Source: an uncultured Bacteroidota bacterium
GTDB taxonomy: Bacteria > Bacteroidota > Bacteroidia > Chitinophagales > Chitinophagaceae
Length of the DNA stretch: 64,000 bases
Reading direction: 5' to 3'
Assembly: GCA_903887415.1 (NCBI GenBank)
Contig: CAISPO010000072.1
Span: 1-64,000, forward strand
Shown: piece after piece, positions 27,901 through 35,301 of the stretch
Position numbering within the stretch: position 1 is the stretch's first letter
Layout: every line of letters begins with the position of its first letter
Made by a program: the position numbers and the translations under genes
The notes under the pieces: model-generated
What the model was told of the DNA's origin: nothing
What the model saw: the letters and a program-made list of their open reading frames with translations, nothing else
Databases searched by the model: none

Positions 27901-30900
27901 AATTTAATGTAGCTGTCAGCCCAACACACACGGGTACGTTTCCGGTGATCGCCGTTGGGTTGGGGTTAACGGTCATGGTAAGTGTTGATATACAACCGCC
28001 GCCTAAAGCGTAAGTGATCGTGGATGTGCCTAAGAAAAGGCCGGATACATTGCCAAAACCATCAACAGAAACATTGCCATTGCTGCTGCTCCAGGTACCG
28101 CCGCCACCATCTGTAAGCGGAGTAATAGAACCGAGGCACACATTTGGCGACCCGGTTATTGCCGCAGGCGATGTGGAAACAGATACGATGGTTGTGGCGA
28201 TGCAGCCTGTTGCCAGTGCATAAGTTATTGTAGATGTACCTACAATATTGCCAGTAATAATACCTGTACCTGCGCCTGCGCTGGCATTACCATTGCTGCT
28301 TGTCCAGGTGCCGCCAGCGGGTGTCGAGTTTAGTGTTGTGGTAAGGCCCACACATACAGTGGTTGACCCTGCTATTGGAGTTGGGTTTGCATTTACGGTA
28401 ACAGTCGCTGTAGTTATACAACCTGTTCCCAGTGTATAAGTAACCGTAGCGTTTCCTGCTGTGCCGCCTGTTATTACACCTGTGCCCGCACCAATCCCTA
28501 CACTGCCAGTTCCGGCAGTGGTAGTCCATGTGCCGCCCGCTGGGGTTGAATTTAAGGTTGCTGTAAGCCCAACGCAGACAGGAACATTGCCCGTAATAGC
28601 GGTTGGGTTACTGTTTACAGTCACGATTGCTGTCACAATGCAACCCGTGCCGAGTGTATAGGTAACGGTTGCATTACCTGCTGTGCCGCCAGTTATTACA
28701 CCTGTACCCGCGCCTATGCCTACGCTGCCGGTTCCGGCAGTAGTTGTCCATGTGCCGCCGGCTGGGGTTGAATTTAATGTCGTTGTTAAACCAATGCATA
28801 CCGGAGCGTTGCCGGTGATCACGGTCGGGTTGCTGTTCACAGTTACAGTGGCCGTTGCAATACAACCAGTGCCGAGCGTGTAGGTAACCGTTGCATTGCC
28901 CGCTATACCACCAGTTATTATACCCGTGCCTGCGCCTATGCCCACACTACCCGTTCCTGCGGCAGTTGTCCACGTGCCGCCTGCGGGTGTTGAGTTCAGG
29001 GTAGCGGTTAATCCCACGCAAACCGGTACGTTACCGGTAATAACTGTTGGATTAGGATTAACTGTTACTATAGCGGTCACAAAACAACCCGCGCCCATGG
29101 TATAGGTGACAGTTGCATTACCTGCTGTGGCGCCGGTTATTACACCTGTCCCTGCGCCTATGCCCACACTACCCGTACCCGCTGCAGTTGTCCATACGCC
29201 ACCGGCAGGTGTTGAATTTAATGTTGCAGTCAAACCAACACATACCGGGGCATTGCCGGTAATTACTGTTGGGTTACTGTTCACGGTTACTGTAGCAGTT
29301 GCGTTACAACCCGTGCCGAGCGTATAAGTAACGGTTGCATTGCCCACTGTGCCGCCTGTTATTATACCCGTACCTGCGCCTATGCCTACGCTACCCGTTC
29401 CGGCAGTAGTAGTCCAGGTGCCCCCAGCCGGTGTGGAATTTAAGGTTGTTGTTAATCCTATGCACACCGGCACGTTCCCTGTAATAGCCGTTGGATTGCC
29501 ATTTACCGTTACTGTAGCTGTTGCAATACAGCCCGTACCCAGTGTATAGGTAACGGTGGCATTACCCGCAGTATTACCCGTGATGACACCTGTACCTGCG
29601 CCTATTCCTACACTGCCGGTACCGGCAGTTGTTGTCCATGTGCCGCCTGCGGGTGTTGAGTTTAATGTCGCTGTCAAACCAACACATACCGGAGTATTGC
29701 CGGTGATTACTGTCGGGTTACTGTTCACGGTCACGGTCGCAGTTGCATTACAACCCGTGCCGAGTGTATAAGTAACGGTTGCATTGCCAGCAGTACCACC
29801 GGTGATGATACCCGTGCCAGCGCCGATTCCCACGCTGCCTGTTCCGGCAGTGGTCGTCCATGTGCCGCCGGCCGGGGTTGAATTTAATGTCGTTGTTAAG
29901 CCGATGCATACCGGCACATTCCCCGTAATAGCTGTCGGATTATTGTTTACTGTTACTGTAGCTGTTGCAATACAACCTGTACCCAGTGTATAGGTAACGG
30001 TTGCATTACCCGCAGTACCACCGGTAATAATACCGGTGCCAGCGCCTATTCCTACACTACCGGTACCGGCAGTTGTTGTCCATGTGCCGCCTGCGGGTGT
30101 TGAGTTTAATGTCGCTGTTAAACCAACACATACCGGGCTATTGCCAGTAATTGCGGTTGGGTTGCTGTTCACTGTCACTGTTGCCGTAACATTACAGCCT
30201 GTACCGAGTGTATAAGTAACGGTTGCATTGCCCGCAGTGCCACTGGTAATAATGCCGGTGCCGGCACCTATGCCCACGCTGCCTGTTCCGGCAGTGGTCG
30301 TCCAGGTGCCGCCTGCAGGTGTTGAATTTAAGGTTGCCGATAAGCCCACACATACCGGCACATTTCCGGTAACGGCTGTTGGAGTACTGTTTACAGTTAC
30401 GGTTACAACCGCATAGCATGGGCCGCCAAACGAATAAGTTACCGTTGCTGTTCCTGCAGTTGCGCCTGTGACAACACCGGTAACAGGGTCAATACCCACG
30501 CTGCCTGTGCCCGGTGATGTGGTCCATGTTCCTCCGGCAGGAGTTGAGTTCAGTGTTACCGTTAACCCGGTGCACACCGGTGCATTACCAGTTATCGCTG
30601 TCGGAGAAGGGTTTACCGTAACAACAATAGTGGCCGGTATAGCGCACACGTTAGCATAAGATACTGTTGCTGTACCAGCCAGGATACCCGTGACAAGGCC
30701 AGTCGGATCAACTGTGACTAAGCCAGTCCCCGAGGTGCTGCTCCAGGTTCCACCAGGCGAAGCGTCAGTCAGATTTGTTGTCAGGCCTACGCATACCGTT
30801 GGGATGCCAGTGATTGCAACCGGAGCGGGTACAACCGTGACCACAACAGTTGCATCGGGTGGGCAGCCGGTGGAATAAGTTATTGTTGCTGTGCCAGGCG

Positions 30901-32764
30901 TGCCGGCGGTTACAAGACCAGTAGCATCCACCGAGGCGATACCTGGAGCGCTCGAACTCCATCCTCCGCCTGTTGCTGCGTCAGTTAGGTTAGACGTACT
31001 GCCCACACACATGGAGAGTGTACCGGTAATGGGGCCGGGCAAGGCCGTGACCGTCATAGGCGATGTTACAAAGCAACTGCCGCCTGTCGAATAAGTAAGC
31101 GTGGCAGTTCCACCACCCGTTCCTGTAACAGTGGCGGTGCCAGACGAACCAATGGAACCAATAGTCGCCACGCTCGTATTACTGCTGCTCCAGATACCGC
31201 CGGATATACCATCAATTACAAAAGTAGAAGAGCCCTGACATAATGTGGTCGGTCCGATAACAGGCCCAGGTGCGCTAATAACGTTTATCGTAGTAGTTGT
31301 ATAACAGGCCGGCGTGGCAAAATAAGTAATTACCGCAGTGCCCAGCGCTACCCCAATGACATCTCCGAAGATGTCCACAGTTGCATTGCCCGAGCTGCTG
31401 CTCCAAGTGCCGCCAATGGGCGGATCGCTTAACGTTAATACCCCGCCCACACATAGAGATGTCCCTCCGCTGATAGGAGATGCACCTGCACTGACCGTAA
31501 ATACGGTAGTGGCCATACAACCGCCGGCGGCAATATAAGATATGGTGGTGGTGCCGAGTGCAATGGCATTTAAAACGCCCGTAGTAGAACCTATAGTTGC
31601 CACACCAGTTGCACTGCTAGTCCACGTACCCGCGCCCAGCGCATCGGTCAAAGCCACTGAGCTGCCTGCACAAATGGAAGAAGCGCCGGTAATAGGCGTT
31701 GTAGATACGGTAACAATTGATGTAGCGAAACAGCCCAAAGGCATTATATAACTGATAGTTGCTGTTCCCGCGGTCAGCCCCGAAACCACGCCTGTGGCAC
31801 TTACTGAGGCTACCCCAACGGCGCTGCTGCTCCAGGTGCCGCCCGCGGTCGCATCAGTCAGTGCGGTAGTGCCGCCTACGCACACTGTGCCCGTACCCGT
31901 AATAGTACCGGCTACACAGGTTACAGTGATGATCACTTTGCCGCACCCACTATTAAAACCTGAAGTAAGTGTAACTCCAGTAGCCAGGACCGGATCGGTA
32001 TATGATGAACCGCCGCCGCCACCCATCCAGCAACCGCCGCCACCGCCATAATAGCCGCCGCCGCCGCCGCCACCAATACCACCGCCATTATTATTTTTTC
32101 CTCCAGTGCCTAATGTCCCGGCAGACCCGGCGGGATAAATACCACCAACTATCCAGCCGCCTGCGCCTCCGGCTACCTGAGTGCCGCCCCCAGATAGAAT
32201 AACTCCAGGATAACCCAGAAACCCAGTAATATACCCGGTACAAGTAGTCACCGTTGCTCCGGACAGGCCGCCGCCATTGCCACCTGGCTGGTCGCCGCCA
32301 CATCCGCCGCCATCGTAACCGGCGCCGCCGCCGCCAGCTCCTATCACAACACGATTGGCCAATGTCGTTCCGCCTATTCTGATATCAGATGCGCCACCAC
32401 CGCCGCCGCCGCTCCATGTGACATAACCCGCAGCATTACCACCGCCGTTAAATCCGCCAGCAGCGCCTGCAGCATTACCATTGCCTCCGGTCCCGCCCAC
32501 ATAAATATTTAAAACCTGCCCGGGCACCACAGTTAATGTAGCCTGCGTCCGCCCCCCTTTGCCGGGTGTGGTAGCACCCAGCCCGGCGCCAGCAGTACCG
32601 CCCGACGCGCCCTGCACATCAACCAGGATACTTGTAACACCAGCAGGTACCGTCCAAGTAGTTGTTGTTGTGGGGCAAGTAAATGTATAAGTCTGTGAAC
32701 GTGCATTACTCCATGCAAAAAACAGGGCTGGAATAAGAATAAGGCAGTAAAATATTTTTTTCAT
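21944..32764 (-). CDS. Giant secreted repeat protein with glycine-rich head, about 39 Ig-like repeats and T9SS sorting domain
   Basis: 3606 residues. Signal peptide MKKIFYCLILIPALFFAWSNARS. Residues about 25-280 are a Gly-rich domain (GGGGGGASDIRIGG, GAGGGGAGYDGGGCGG, GGGGGGGYYGGGGG) with TWTVPAGVTSILVDVQGASGG at its start, resembling the glycine-rich fold of ALK-type receptors. By eye about 39 repeats of 71-77 residues follow, built on ITGxxxVCVGLTxxLxxxxxGGTW, SVxxxTGxVTG, GxATVTYxLGTGC and TVTVN. Each has two conserved Cys about 50 apart, a likely disulfide. The fold is BIG2/Ig-like. Units 7-27 are almost identical. Three or four PKD/Ig-like domains and a type A T9SS domain (LRLVPNPNNGTFTVKG to VIEQ) complete it. 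Probably a stalk-like surface adhesin; the role is inferred. Confidence 0.9.
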   Translation of the reverse strand: MKKIFYCLILIPALFFAWSNARSQTYTFTCPTTTTTWTVPAGVTSILVDVQGASGGTAGAGLGATTPGKGGRTQATLTVVPGQVLNIYVGGTGGNGNAAGAAGGFNGGGNAAGYVTWSGGGGGGASDIRIGGTTLANRVVIGAGGGGAGYDGGGCGGDQPGGNGGGLSGATVTTCTGYITGFLGYPGVILSGGGTQVAGGAGGWIVGGIYPAGSAGTLGTGGKNNNGGGIGGGGGGGYYGGGGGCWMGGGGGSSYTDPVLATGVTLTSGFNSGCGKVIITVTCVAGTITGTGTVCVGGTTALTDATAGGTWSSSAVGVASVSATGVVSGLTAGTATISYIMPLGCFATSIVTVSTTPITGASSICAGSSVALTDALGAGTWTSSATGVATIGSTTGVLNAIALGTTTISYIAAGGCMATTVFTVSAGASPISGGTSLCVGGVLTLSDPPIGGTWSSSSGNATVDIFGDVIGVALGTAVITYFATPACYTTTTINVISAPGPVIGPTTLCQGSSTFVIDGISGGIWSSSNTSVATIGSIGSSGTATVTGTGGGTATLTYSTGGSCFVTSPMTVTALPGPITGTLSMCVGSTSNLTDAATGGGWSSSAPGIASVDATGLVTAGTPGTATITYSTGCPPDATVVVTVVPAPVAITGIPTVCVGLTTNLTDASPGGTWSSTSGTGLVTVDPTGLVTGILAGTATVSYANVCAIPATIVVTVNPSPTAITGNAPVCTGLTVTLNSTPAGGTWTTSPGTGSVGIDPVTGVVTGATAGTATVTYSFGGPCYAVVTVTVNSTPTAVTGNVPVCVGLSATLNSTPAGGTWTTTAGTGSVGIGAGTGIITSGTAGNATVTYTLGTGCNVTATVTVNSNPTAITGNSPVCVGLTATLNSTPAGGTWTTTAGTGSVGIGAGTGIITGGTAGNATVTYTLGTGCIATATVTVNNNPTAITGNVPVCIGLTTTLNSTPAGGTWTTTAGTGSVGIGAGTGIITGGTAGNATVTYTLGTGCNATATVTVNSNPTVITGNTPVCVGLTATLNSTPAGGTWTTTAGTGSVGIGAGTGVITGNTAGNATVTYTLGTGCIATATVTVNGNPTAITGNVPVCIGLTTTLNSTPAGGTWTTTAGTGSVGIGAGTGIITGGTVGNATVTYTLGTGCNATATVTVNSNPTVITGNAPVCVGLTATLNSTPAGGVWTTAAGTGSVGIGAGTGVITGATAGNATVTYTMGAGCFVTAIVTVNPNPTVITGNVPVCVGLTATLNSTPAGGTWTTAAGTGSVGIGAGTGIITGGIAGNATVTYTLGTGCIATATVTVNSNPTVITGNAPVCIGLTTTLNSTPAGGTWTTTAGTGSVGIGAGTGVITGGTAGNATVTYTLGTGCIVTAIVTVNSNPTAITGNVPVCVGLTATLNSTPAGGTWTTTAGTGSVGIGAGTGVITGGTAGNATVTYTLGTGCITTATVTVNANPTPIAGSTTVCVGLTTTLNSTPAGGTWTSSNGNASAGAGTGIITGNIVGTSTITYALATGCIATTIVSVSTSPAAITGSPNVCLGSITPLTDGGGGTWSSSNGNVSVDGFGNVSGLFLGTSTITYALGGGCISTLTMTVNPNPTAITGNVPVCVGLTATLNSTPAGGTWTTTAGTGSVGIGAGTGIITGNTAGNATAIYTLGTGCTVTATVTVNSNPTAITGNTPVCVGLTTTLNSTPAGGTWTTTAGTGSIGINPATGVVTGGTAGNATVTYTIGTGCIVTAIVTINANPTAVTGDVPVCVGLTATLNSTPAGGTWSTTAGTGSVGIGAGTGIITGGTAGNATVTYTLSTGCIVTAIATVNSNPTTITGNTPVCVGLTATLNSTPAGGTWTTAAGTGSVGINAATGVITGGTAGNATVTYTLGTGCIITAAVTVNANPTAITGDVPVCVGLTATLNSTPAGGTWTTAAGTGSVGIGAGTGIITGSTAGNATVTYTLGTGCIATAAATINPNPTAITGSTSICVGSTTTLNSTPAGGTWTSSNGNTTAGAGTGIIAGNIVGTSTITYTLGTGCIATIIVTVNTTPSAITGTMSVCVGLTTTLNSTPGGGTWSTTAGTGSAGIGVGTGVVTGGTAGNATVTYSLGAGCSVFATVTVNSNPTAITGNVPVCVGLTATLNSTPAGGTWTTTAGTGSVGIGVGTGVITGSTAGNATVSYTIGTGCYVTAIATVNPNPTAITGNVPVCIGLTTTLNSTPAGGTWTTTAGTGSVGIGAGTGVITGGTAGNATVTYTLGTGCVVTATVTVNPLPAAITGVMTVCAGSSTSLTDATGPGTWSSASGLISVGAGTGVVNGLFAGTATVVYTLPTSCIATAVVTINPLPAAIPGTLAVCVGSSVTLTDPTGGGTWGASNLNAAIGGGFITGLNTGTDIITYTLPTTCYVTAVETINPLPANITGTQVVCSGLTTPLTDATPGGTWSSSAIGTASVSATGMVTGGATSGTAVITYTLSTGCIATAVVTVNPLPSAIIGNLTVCIGLTTVLTDLTPGGTWTSSNANATVVSGTVTGVTGGISTITYTIPTGCITTSVVTVNTLPVPIMGTLTVCSGLTTSLSDLPGGGTWGSSALGTAMVGSASGLVTGGLTSGTATITYTIGTGCITTAVVTVNPLPSAILGTLTVCAGLTTSLSNLTGGGTWSSSNPAAGTISATGVVTGIAAGTTVITYTLGTGCITTAIVTVNPLPAAITGTPVVCVGFTTALTDAGGGTWGTSAPATAIVGSTGVVTGEPTTGTATITYTLPTGCIATVVVTVNPLATAGVITGVFTVCATVATNLTDATPGGVWTSASPGIATVDAFGVVTGIAAGTAVISYAVTNSCGAAYTSVIVSVNPQPYAGVILGYPVVCPGNTSLLSDLTPGGTWSSGSPGTVSVTPGGLITGYVFGTAVISYETTNVCGNAYATIIASVNPAPNAGTILGGVLVCPGTSITLSDPSSGGSGVWSSLSPLIATVGSSTGVVTGITAGTAVISYSVTNSCATATTTTTVTVHPFPTAIMGDSTLCQGNSIFLSDSVSGGVWGSSNPAAATVAVVAGTFPTGAVSGISVGTTTISYVVAPGCFAAKTVTVNFLAAITAASQMCTGTSQTATDVPGGGTWSSSTPSVATVSTSSGVISALASGAATITYILSPGCFTSVPVTVNALPENFYLTGGGSYCSGGTGADIGLDGSTFGTTYELFLAGVPVATVSGTGSTLDFGLFTASGIYTVKATNDTTSCAAVMGNSDTVSITTPLTPFVSVSSDMGTLECVGTLTTFSAVPTNGGPSPLYNWSVNGIPVAAGATYSYVPNNGDIVSVKLTSDAVCVFPDTAIGSLTMTTTSGLTPSVVLSVSPGNTVCPGTPVTITPSATYGGTSPVYSWIKNGVYEGGGLTYTFLPSDGDNVFCWMQSSITCSLLDSVASENNIVMSVTPIAIPSVSLIVAPGNRIVAGETVTLVADVAAFTGSSLSYQWEINGNPVPGATSDTFTSNGFASYDSVTCAVTGYSLCGSATRDVSTIIIDTITAGVHSVQAGITDLRLVPNPNNGTFTVKGTMGTTLDEQVSLEITDMLGQTIYKSTVLARNGKLNEHIQISNTLANGVYLLNLKSDSGDIVFHFVIEQ
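23305..31925 (-). repeat. Tandem coding repeat array of about 221-bp units
   Basis: About 39 head-to-tail units encode the Ig-like domains of the giant protein. The core at about 25970-30615 (units 7-27 counted from the N-terminus) is nearly uniform in protein sequence, while the outer units are diverged. The units differ at many silent positions, so homogenisation is not extremely recent. Counts are by eye. Confidence 0.8.
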
Positions 32765-32791
32765 CTAAACTGTTTTACAATTATTTATACA

Positions 32792-32815
32792 TGCAATTAA
32801 GTTGGTTTAATTGCA
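32792..32815. promoter_or_regulatory. Operator-like inverted repeat before the giant gene
   Basis: TGCAATTAA and TTAATTGCA form a perfect 9-bp dyad with a six-base spacer, 28 bases before the start codon of the giant gene. Its position in the probable promoter/leader suggests a regulator site; no matching regulator is identified. Confidence 0.45.
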
Positions 32816-32852
32816 AGTTTTTCCCCCAATAAATCAAGGGCCATAATATTAA

Positions 32853-32879
32853 CACTTTTGGGGTGTATAGCCAAAAGTG
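32853..32879. promoter_or_regulatory. Hairpin in the 32765-33130 spacer
   Basis: CACTTTTGG and CCAAAAGTG form a perfect 9-bp stem with a nine-base loop, about 90 bases before the giant gene. The 366-base spacer also holds the 32792-32815 dyad and the helicase -7 box; nothing else is seen in it. A leader hairpin or a second operator are both possible. Confidence 0.4.
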
Positions 32880-33118
32880 CGGGGTAATTAATAAGCTAAT
32901 TAACTAATGAATAACAAATCGAATTGGTAATCAAAAATTAACAATAACCAACTTACGGAAGCAAAAATAGTGCCATTTTTTAGTATTTAAAAAAAACGAT
33001 AGCTCACCAATGTTTTTCCCTCTTTGAGTGTTGTGAGACAGAAAAAACAAGCAGTTAGGCCCACTTTTTTGCATTCCACAAACTTACTAACTTATCAACC
33101 TATTAACCTTTCAACGTA

Positions 33119-33126
33119 TAACTTTG
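33119..33126 (+). promoter_or_regulatory. -7 box (TAACTTTG) four bases before the helicase start codon
   Basis: An exact TAnnTTTG match, with CAGC between it and the ATG at 33131. Transcription from it would begin at or next to the A of the start codon, implying a leaderless mRNA. Confidence 0.55.
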
Positions 33127-33130
33127 CAGC

Positions 33131-34444
33131 ATGCCCACACCTTCCAAAAAAGATATTCTTGCCCGCATAAATATTGCAGCACTGAACGACATGCAGGATG
33201 CCGCATATGCCGCGATATGCAAAGAAAAAAATGTACTGCTGCTTTCTCCCACTGGTTCCGGAAAGACCCTTGGTTTTTTATTGCCCGTTTTACAGGGATT
33301 GAAAACCAATATTACCGGCATACAGTGCCTTATACTCGTTCCATCCCGTGAGCTTGCACTGCAGATAGAACAGGTATGGAAAAAAATGGGCACTGGATTT
33401 AAAGCCAATTCCTTTTATGGCGGGCACGATGTGGAAACCGAGATTAATAACCTGGCACAACCACCAGCCATCCTTATAGGGACTCCCGGCCGCATCATGG
33501 ACCATATTTCCCGCGCGTCTTTTACCACCGATTCCATCAATACGCTGGTATTGGATGAGTTTGACAAATCATTGGCGCTGGGTTTCGAAGAGGAGATGTC
33601 TTTCATCATCAGTAAGCTGCACCGGTTGCAAAAACGGGTTTTAGTATCAGCGACCGCAGCCGTGGCTATACCCGAATTTACTGGCGTGCAAAATCCCGTT
33701 ACCCTCGATTTTATTTCAGAACATACGGGCAACGGGCTTGCCCTAAGAATGGTCATATCCGATGAAAAAGACAAAGTAAATACCCTGCTGCAGTTGTTAT
33801 GTCATATAGGCGGCGAATCAACACTTGTCTTCTGCAATCACCGCGAAGCGGCAGAGCGGGCGGCAAAGCACCTCACGCAGCATGGCATAGAAAATGCGTT
33901 CTTTCATGGCGGACTGGAACAAATGGAGCGGGAGCAAACACTTATCCGCTTCCGCAATGGCAGCGTTTACTTTCTCGTAGCCACCGACCTTGCCGCCCGC
34001 GGCCTCGACATTCCTTCTGTAAGGCATATTGTGCATTACCATCTTCCCGGTACCGCAGAGGAATTCATTCACCGCAACGGCCGCACCGCCCGCATGAATG
34101 CGGCAGGAACCGCCTACCTGCTTCTGCACAAAGACGAACCGCTCCCTGCATACATTACAGAAGCTCCGGAAGCGCTGGCACTCACCGACAAACCACTCCC
34201 GCCGTCACCACTTTGGACAACAGTTTATATCAGCGGGGGTAAAAAGGATAAAGTAAACAAGACAGACATTGTGGGCTTTTTCTTAAAGGCCGGGGGCTTA
34301 GAAAAAGACGACCTGGGCATGATAGAAGTGAAAGACAATAATTCATTTGCCGCCGTGAAAAAGAACAAAGTAAAAGAGCTGCTCCGCAAAGTGCAAAACG
34401 AAAAGCTAAAAGGAAAAAAATATAAAATAGCAGAGGCGAGATAA
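33131..34444 (+). CDS. dbpA: DEAD-box RNA helicase, DbpA-like
   Basis: 437 residues. Motifs in order: Q-motif region ALNDMQ (17-22), Walker A SPTGSGKT (39-46), PSRELALQ, GTPGR, motif II DEFD (142-145, the Ala replaced by Phe), SAT, ATDLAARGLDIP and HRNGRTAR. The C-terminal part (WTTVYISGGKKDKVNKTDIV to the end) is a DbpA-type RNA-binding domain, which binds hairpin 92 of 23S rRNA in the known enzyme. It probably helps late assembly of the large ribosomal subunit. It is a single gene; a GTAGAGACG palindrome follows at 34493. Confidence 0.85.
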   Translation: MPTPSKKDILARINIAALNDMQDAAYAAICKEKNVLLLSPTGSGKTLGFLLPVLQGLKTNITGIQCLILVPSRELALQIEQVWKKMGTGFKANSFYGGHDVETEINNLAQPPAILIGTPGRIMDHISRASFTTDSINTLVLDEFDKSLALGFEEEMSFIISKLHRLQKRVLVSATAAVAIPEFTGVQNPVTLDFISEHTGNGLALRMVISDEKDKVNTLLQLLCHIGGESTLVFCNHREAAERAAKHLTQHGIENAFFHGGLEQMEREQTLIRFRNGSVYFLVATDLAARGLDIPSVRHIVHYHLPGTAEEFIHRNGRTARMNAAGTAYLLLHKDEPLPAYITEAPEALALTDKPLPPSPLWTTVYISGGKKDKVNKTDIVGFFLKAGGLEKDDLGMIEVKDNNSFAAVKKNKVKELLRKVQNEKLKGKKYKIAEAR

Positions 34445-34492
34445 TTCGCATAGCACATTCTATCTTACCTACCATTTTACTTATCATGTTAC

Positions 34493-34521
34493 GTAGAGAC
34501 GTTCCAGTGCAACGTCTCTAC
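34493..34521. repeat. GTAGAGACG palindrome, copy 1
   Basis: GTAGAGACGTT (34493-34503) and AACGTCTCTAC (34511-34521) pair across a short imperfect centre. It lies between the convergent helicase and GNAT genes. Other copies are at 35258, 46606 and 50988. Confidence 0.8.
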
Positions 34522-34556
34522 ACACGTACTGATTCATCAGCGCAGTTGTGCCAAAC

Positions 34557-35183
34557 TCATTCGACCTCACCCTCTCGTTCGGAGAGGGCTGGGGAGCGGT
34601 CTGCTCGCTGGGAGAGGCCTTTTTTCACCCTGCCCCACTCTTCCTCAATAATACTGTACATCGCAGTATTGCGTATCACTCCATTAGCACGGATACGTTC
34701 ATTGCGCAATATTCCTTCGAAAGTAGCGCCGATGCCCAGTATTGCTGTACTGCTACGCACATTTTTTTCATCAGTTACCAGTTGCACACGTATCGCTTTC
34801 AAAGTCTCGAAACAATGTGTTAGCAGCAACAATTTACATTCGCGGTTATACCCCGTACGCCAGTAGGCCGGGGCATACCAGGTCCACCCTATCTCCAGTT
34901 TTCTGTGTTCCGGGAAAATATTGTGATAAAGCGTACTGCCGATGATCTTACCGGTTAGTTTATCGAACACAGTGAAAGGATATTGTTCGCCGGTACCTCG
35001 TTTTAGTATTGCACTTTTCAGGTGCTGTGTAAGCCGCTCGGGGTCTGCCCCATTGATAGAAATATGCTCCCATATTTTCTCATCCCTACCTACCTCAAGA
35101 AGGCCGGGAAAGTGCGAATTCTCGAGTGGTAAAAGCCTTACTTTCTCTCCCTCCAGTACTACGGGATGTTGTATCCAGTTCAT
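34557..35183 (-). CDS. GNAT-family N-acetyltransferase (RimJ/RimL type)
   Basis: 208 residues. The RimJ/L pattern is clear: VVLEGEKVRLLPLENSHFPGLLEV at the start, GTGEQYPFTVFDKLTGKIIGSTLYHNI, the LEIGWTWYAPAYWRTGYNRECKLLLLTHCFE acetyl-CoA region (a variant of RxxGxG/A), and FEGILRNERI. It probably acetylates an amino group of a small molecule or peptide. The last 20 residues or so (LSQRADRSPALSEREGEVE) are encoded by an intergenic repeat hairpin (CCCTCTC...GAGAGGG, 34570-34588), so the native protein may once have ended earlier. Confidence 0.85.
   Translation of the reverse strand: MNWIQHPVVLEGEKVRLLPLENSHFPGLLEVGRDEKIWEHISINGADPERLTQHLKSAILKRGTGEQYPFTVFDKLTGKIIGSTLYHNIFPEHRKLEIGWTWYAPAYWRTGYNRECKLLLLTHCFETLKAIRVQLVTDEKNVRSSTAILGIGATFEGILRNERIRANGVIRNTAMYSIIEEEWGRVKKGLSQRADRSPALSEREGEVE
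34570..34588. repeat. CCCTCTC...GAGAGGG repeat hairpin inside the 3' end of the GNAT gene
   Basis: CCCTCTC and GAGAGGG form a perfect 7-bp stem with a five-base loop. It belongs to a GC-rich repeat type common in Bacteroidota genomes and here encodes the end of the acetyltransferase. Confidence 0.6.
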
Positions 35184-35257
35184 AGCTGCAATATACAGCA
35201 GGCGCGAAATAAAAACAAAGTACCGGCCATTGGCTGATGGTATATGCTACGCATGTT

Positions 35258-35285
35258 GTAGAGACGCCATGCATGGCGTCTCTAC
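35258..35285. repeat. GTAGAGACG palindrome, copy 2
   Basis: A perfect 28-bp palindrome: GTAGAGACGCCATG followed by its exact reverse complement. It lies between the T9SS gene at 35302 and the start of the GNAT gene, both on the minus strand. Confidence 0.85.
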
Positions 35286-35301
35286 GCCCCATAATTCCTG
35301 A

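Noticed and set aside
25970-30615. Tandem repeats as a non-coding satellite or assembly artefact
   Set aside because: One frame stays open through all units and silent differences between units are frequent, so the array is coding and real.
22000-32200. Dozens of plus-strand open frames of 60-140 codons across the giant gene, with a shared VPAVVVQVPPAGVEF-like pattern
   Set aside because: They are the antisense of the Ig-like repeats: spaced by the same 221-bp period and rich in Pro and Val because of the Gly/Thr codons on the other strand. No starts, signals or family motifs of their own.
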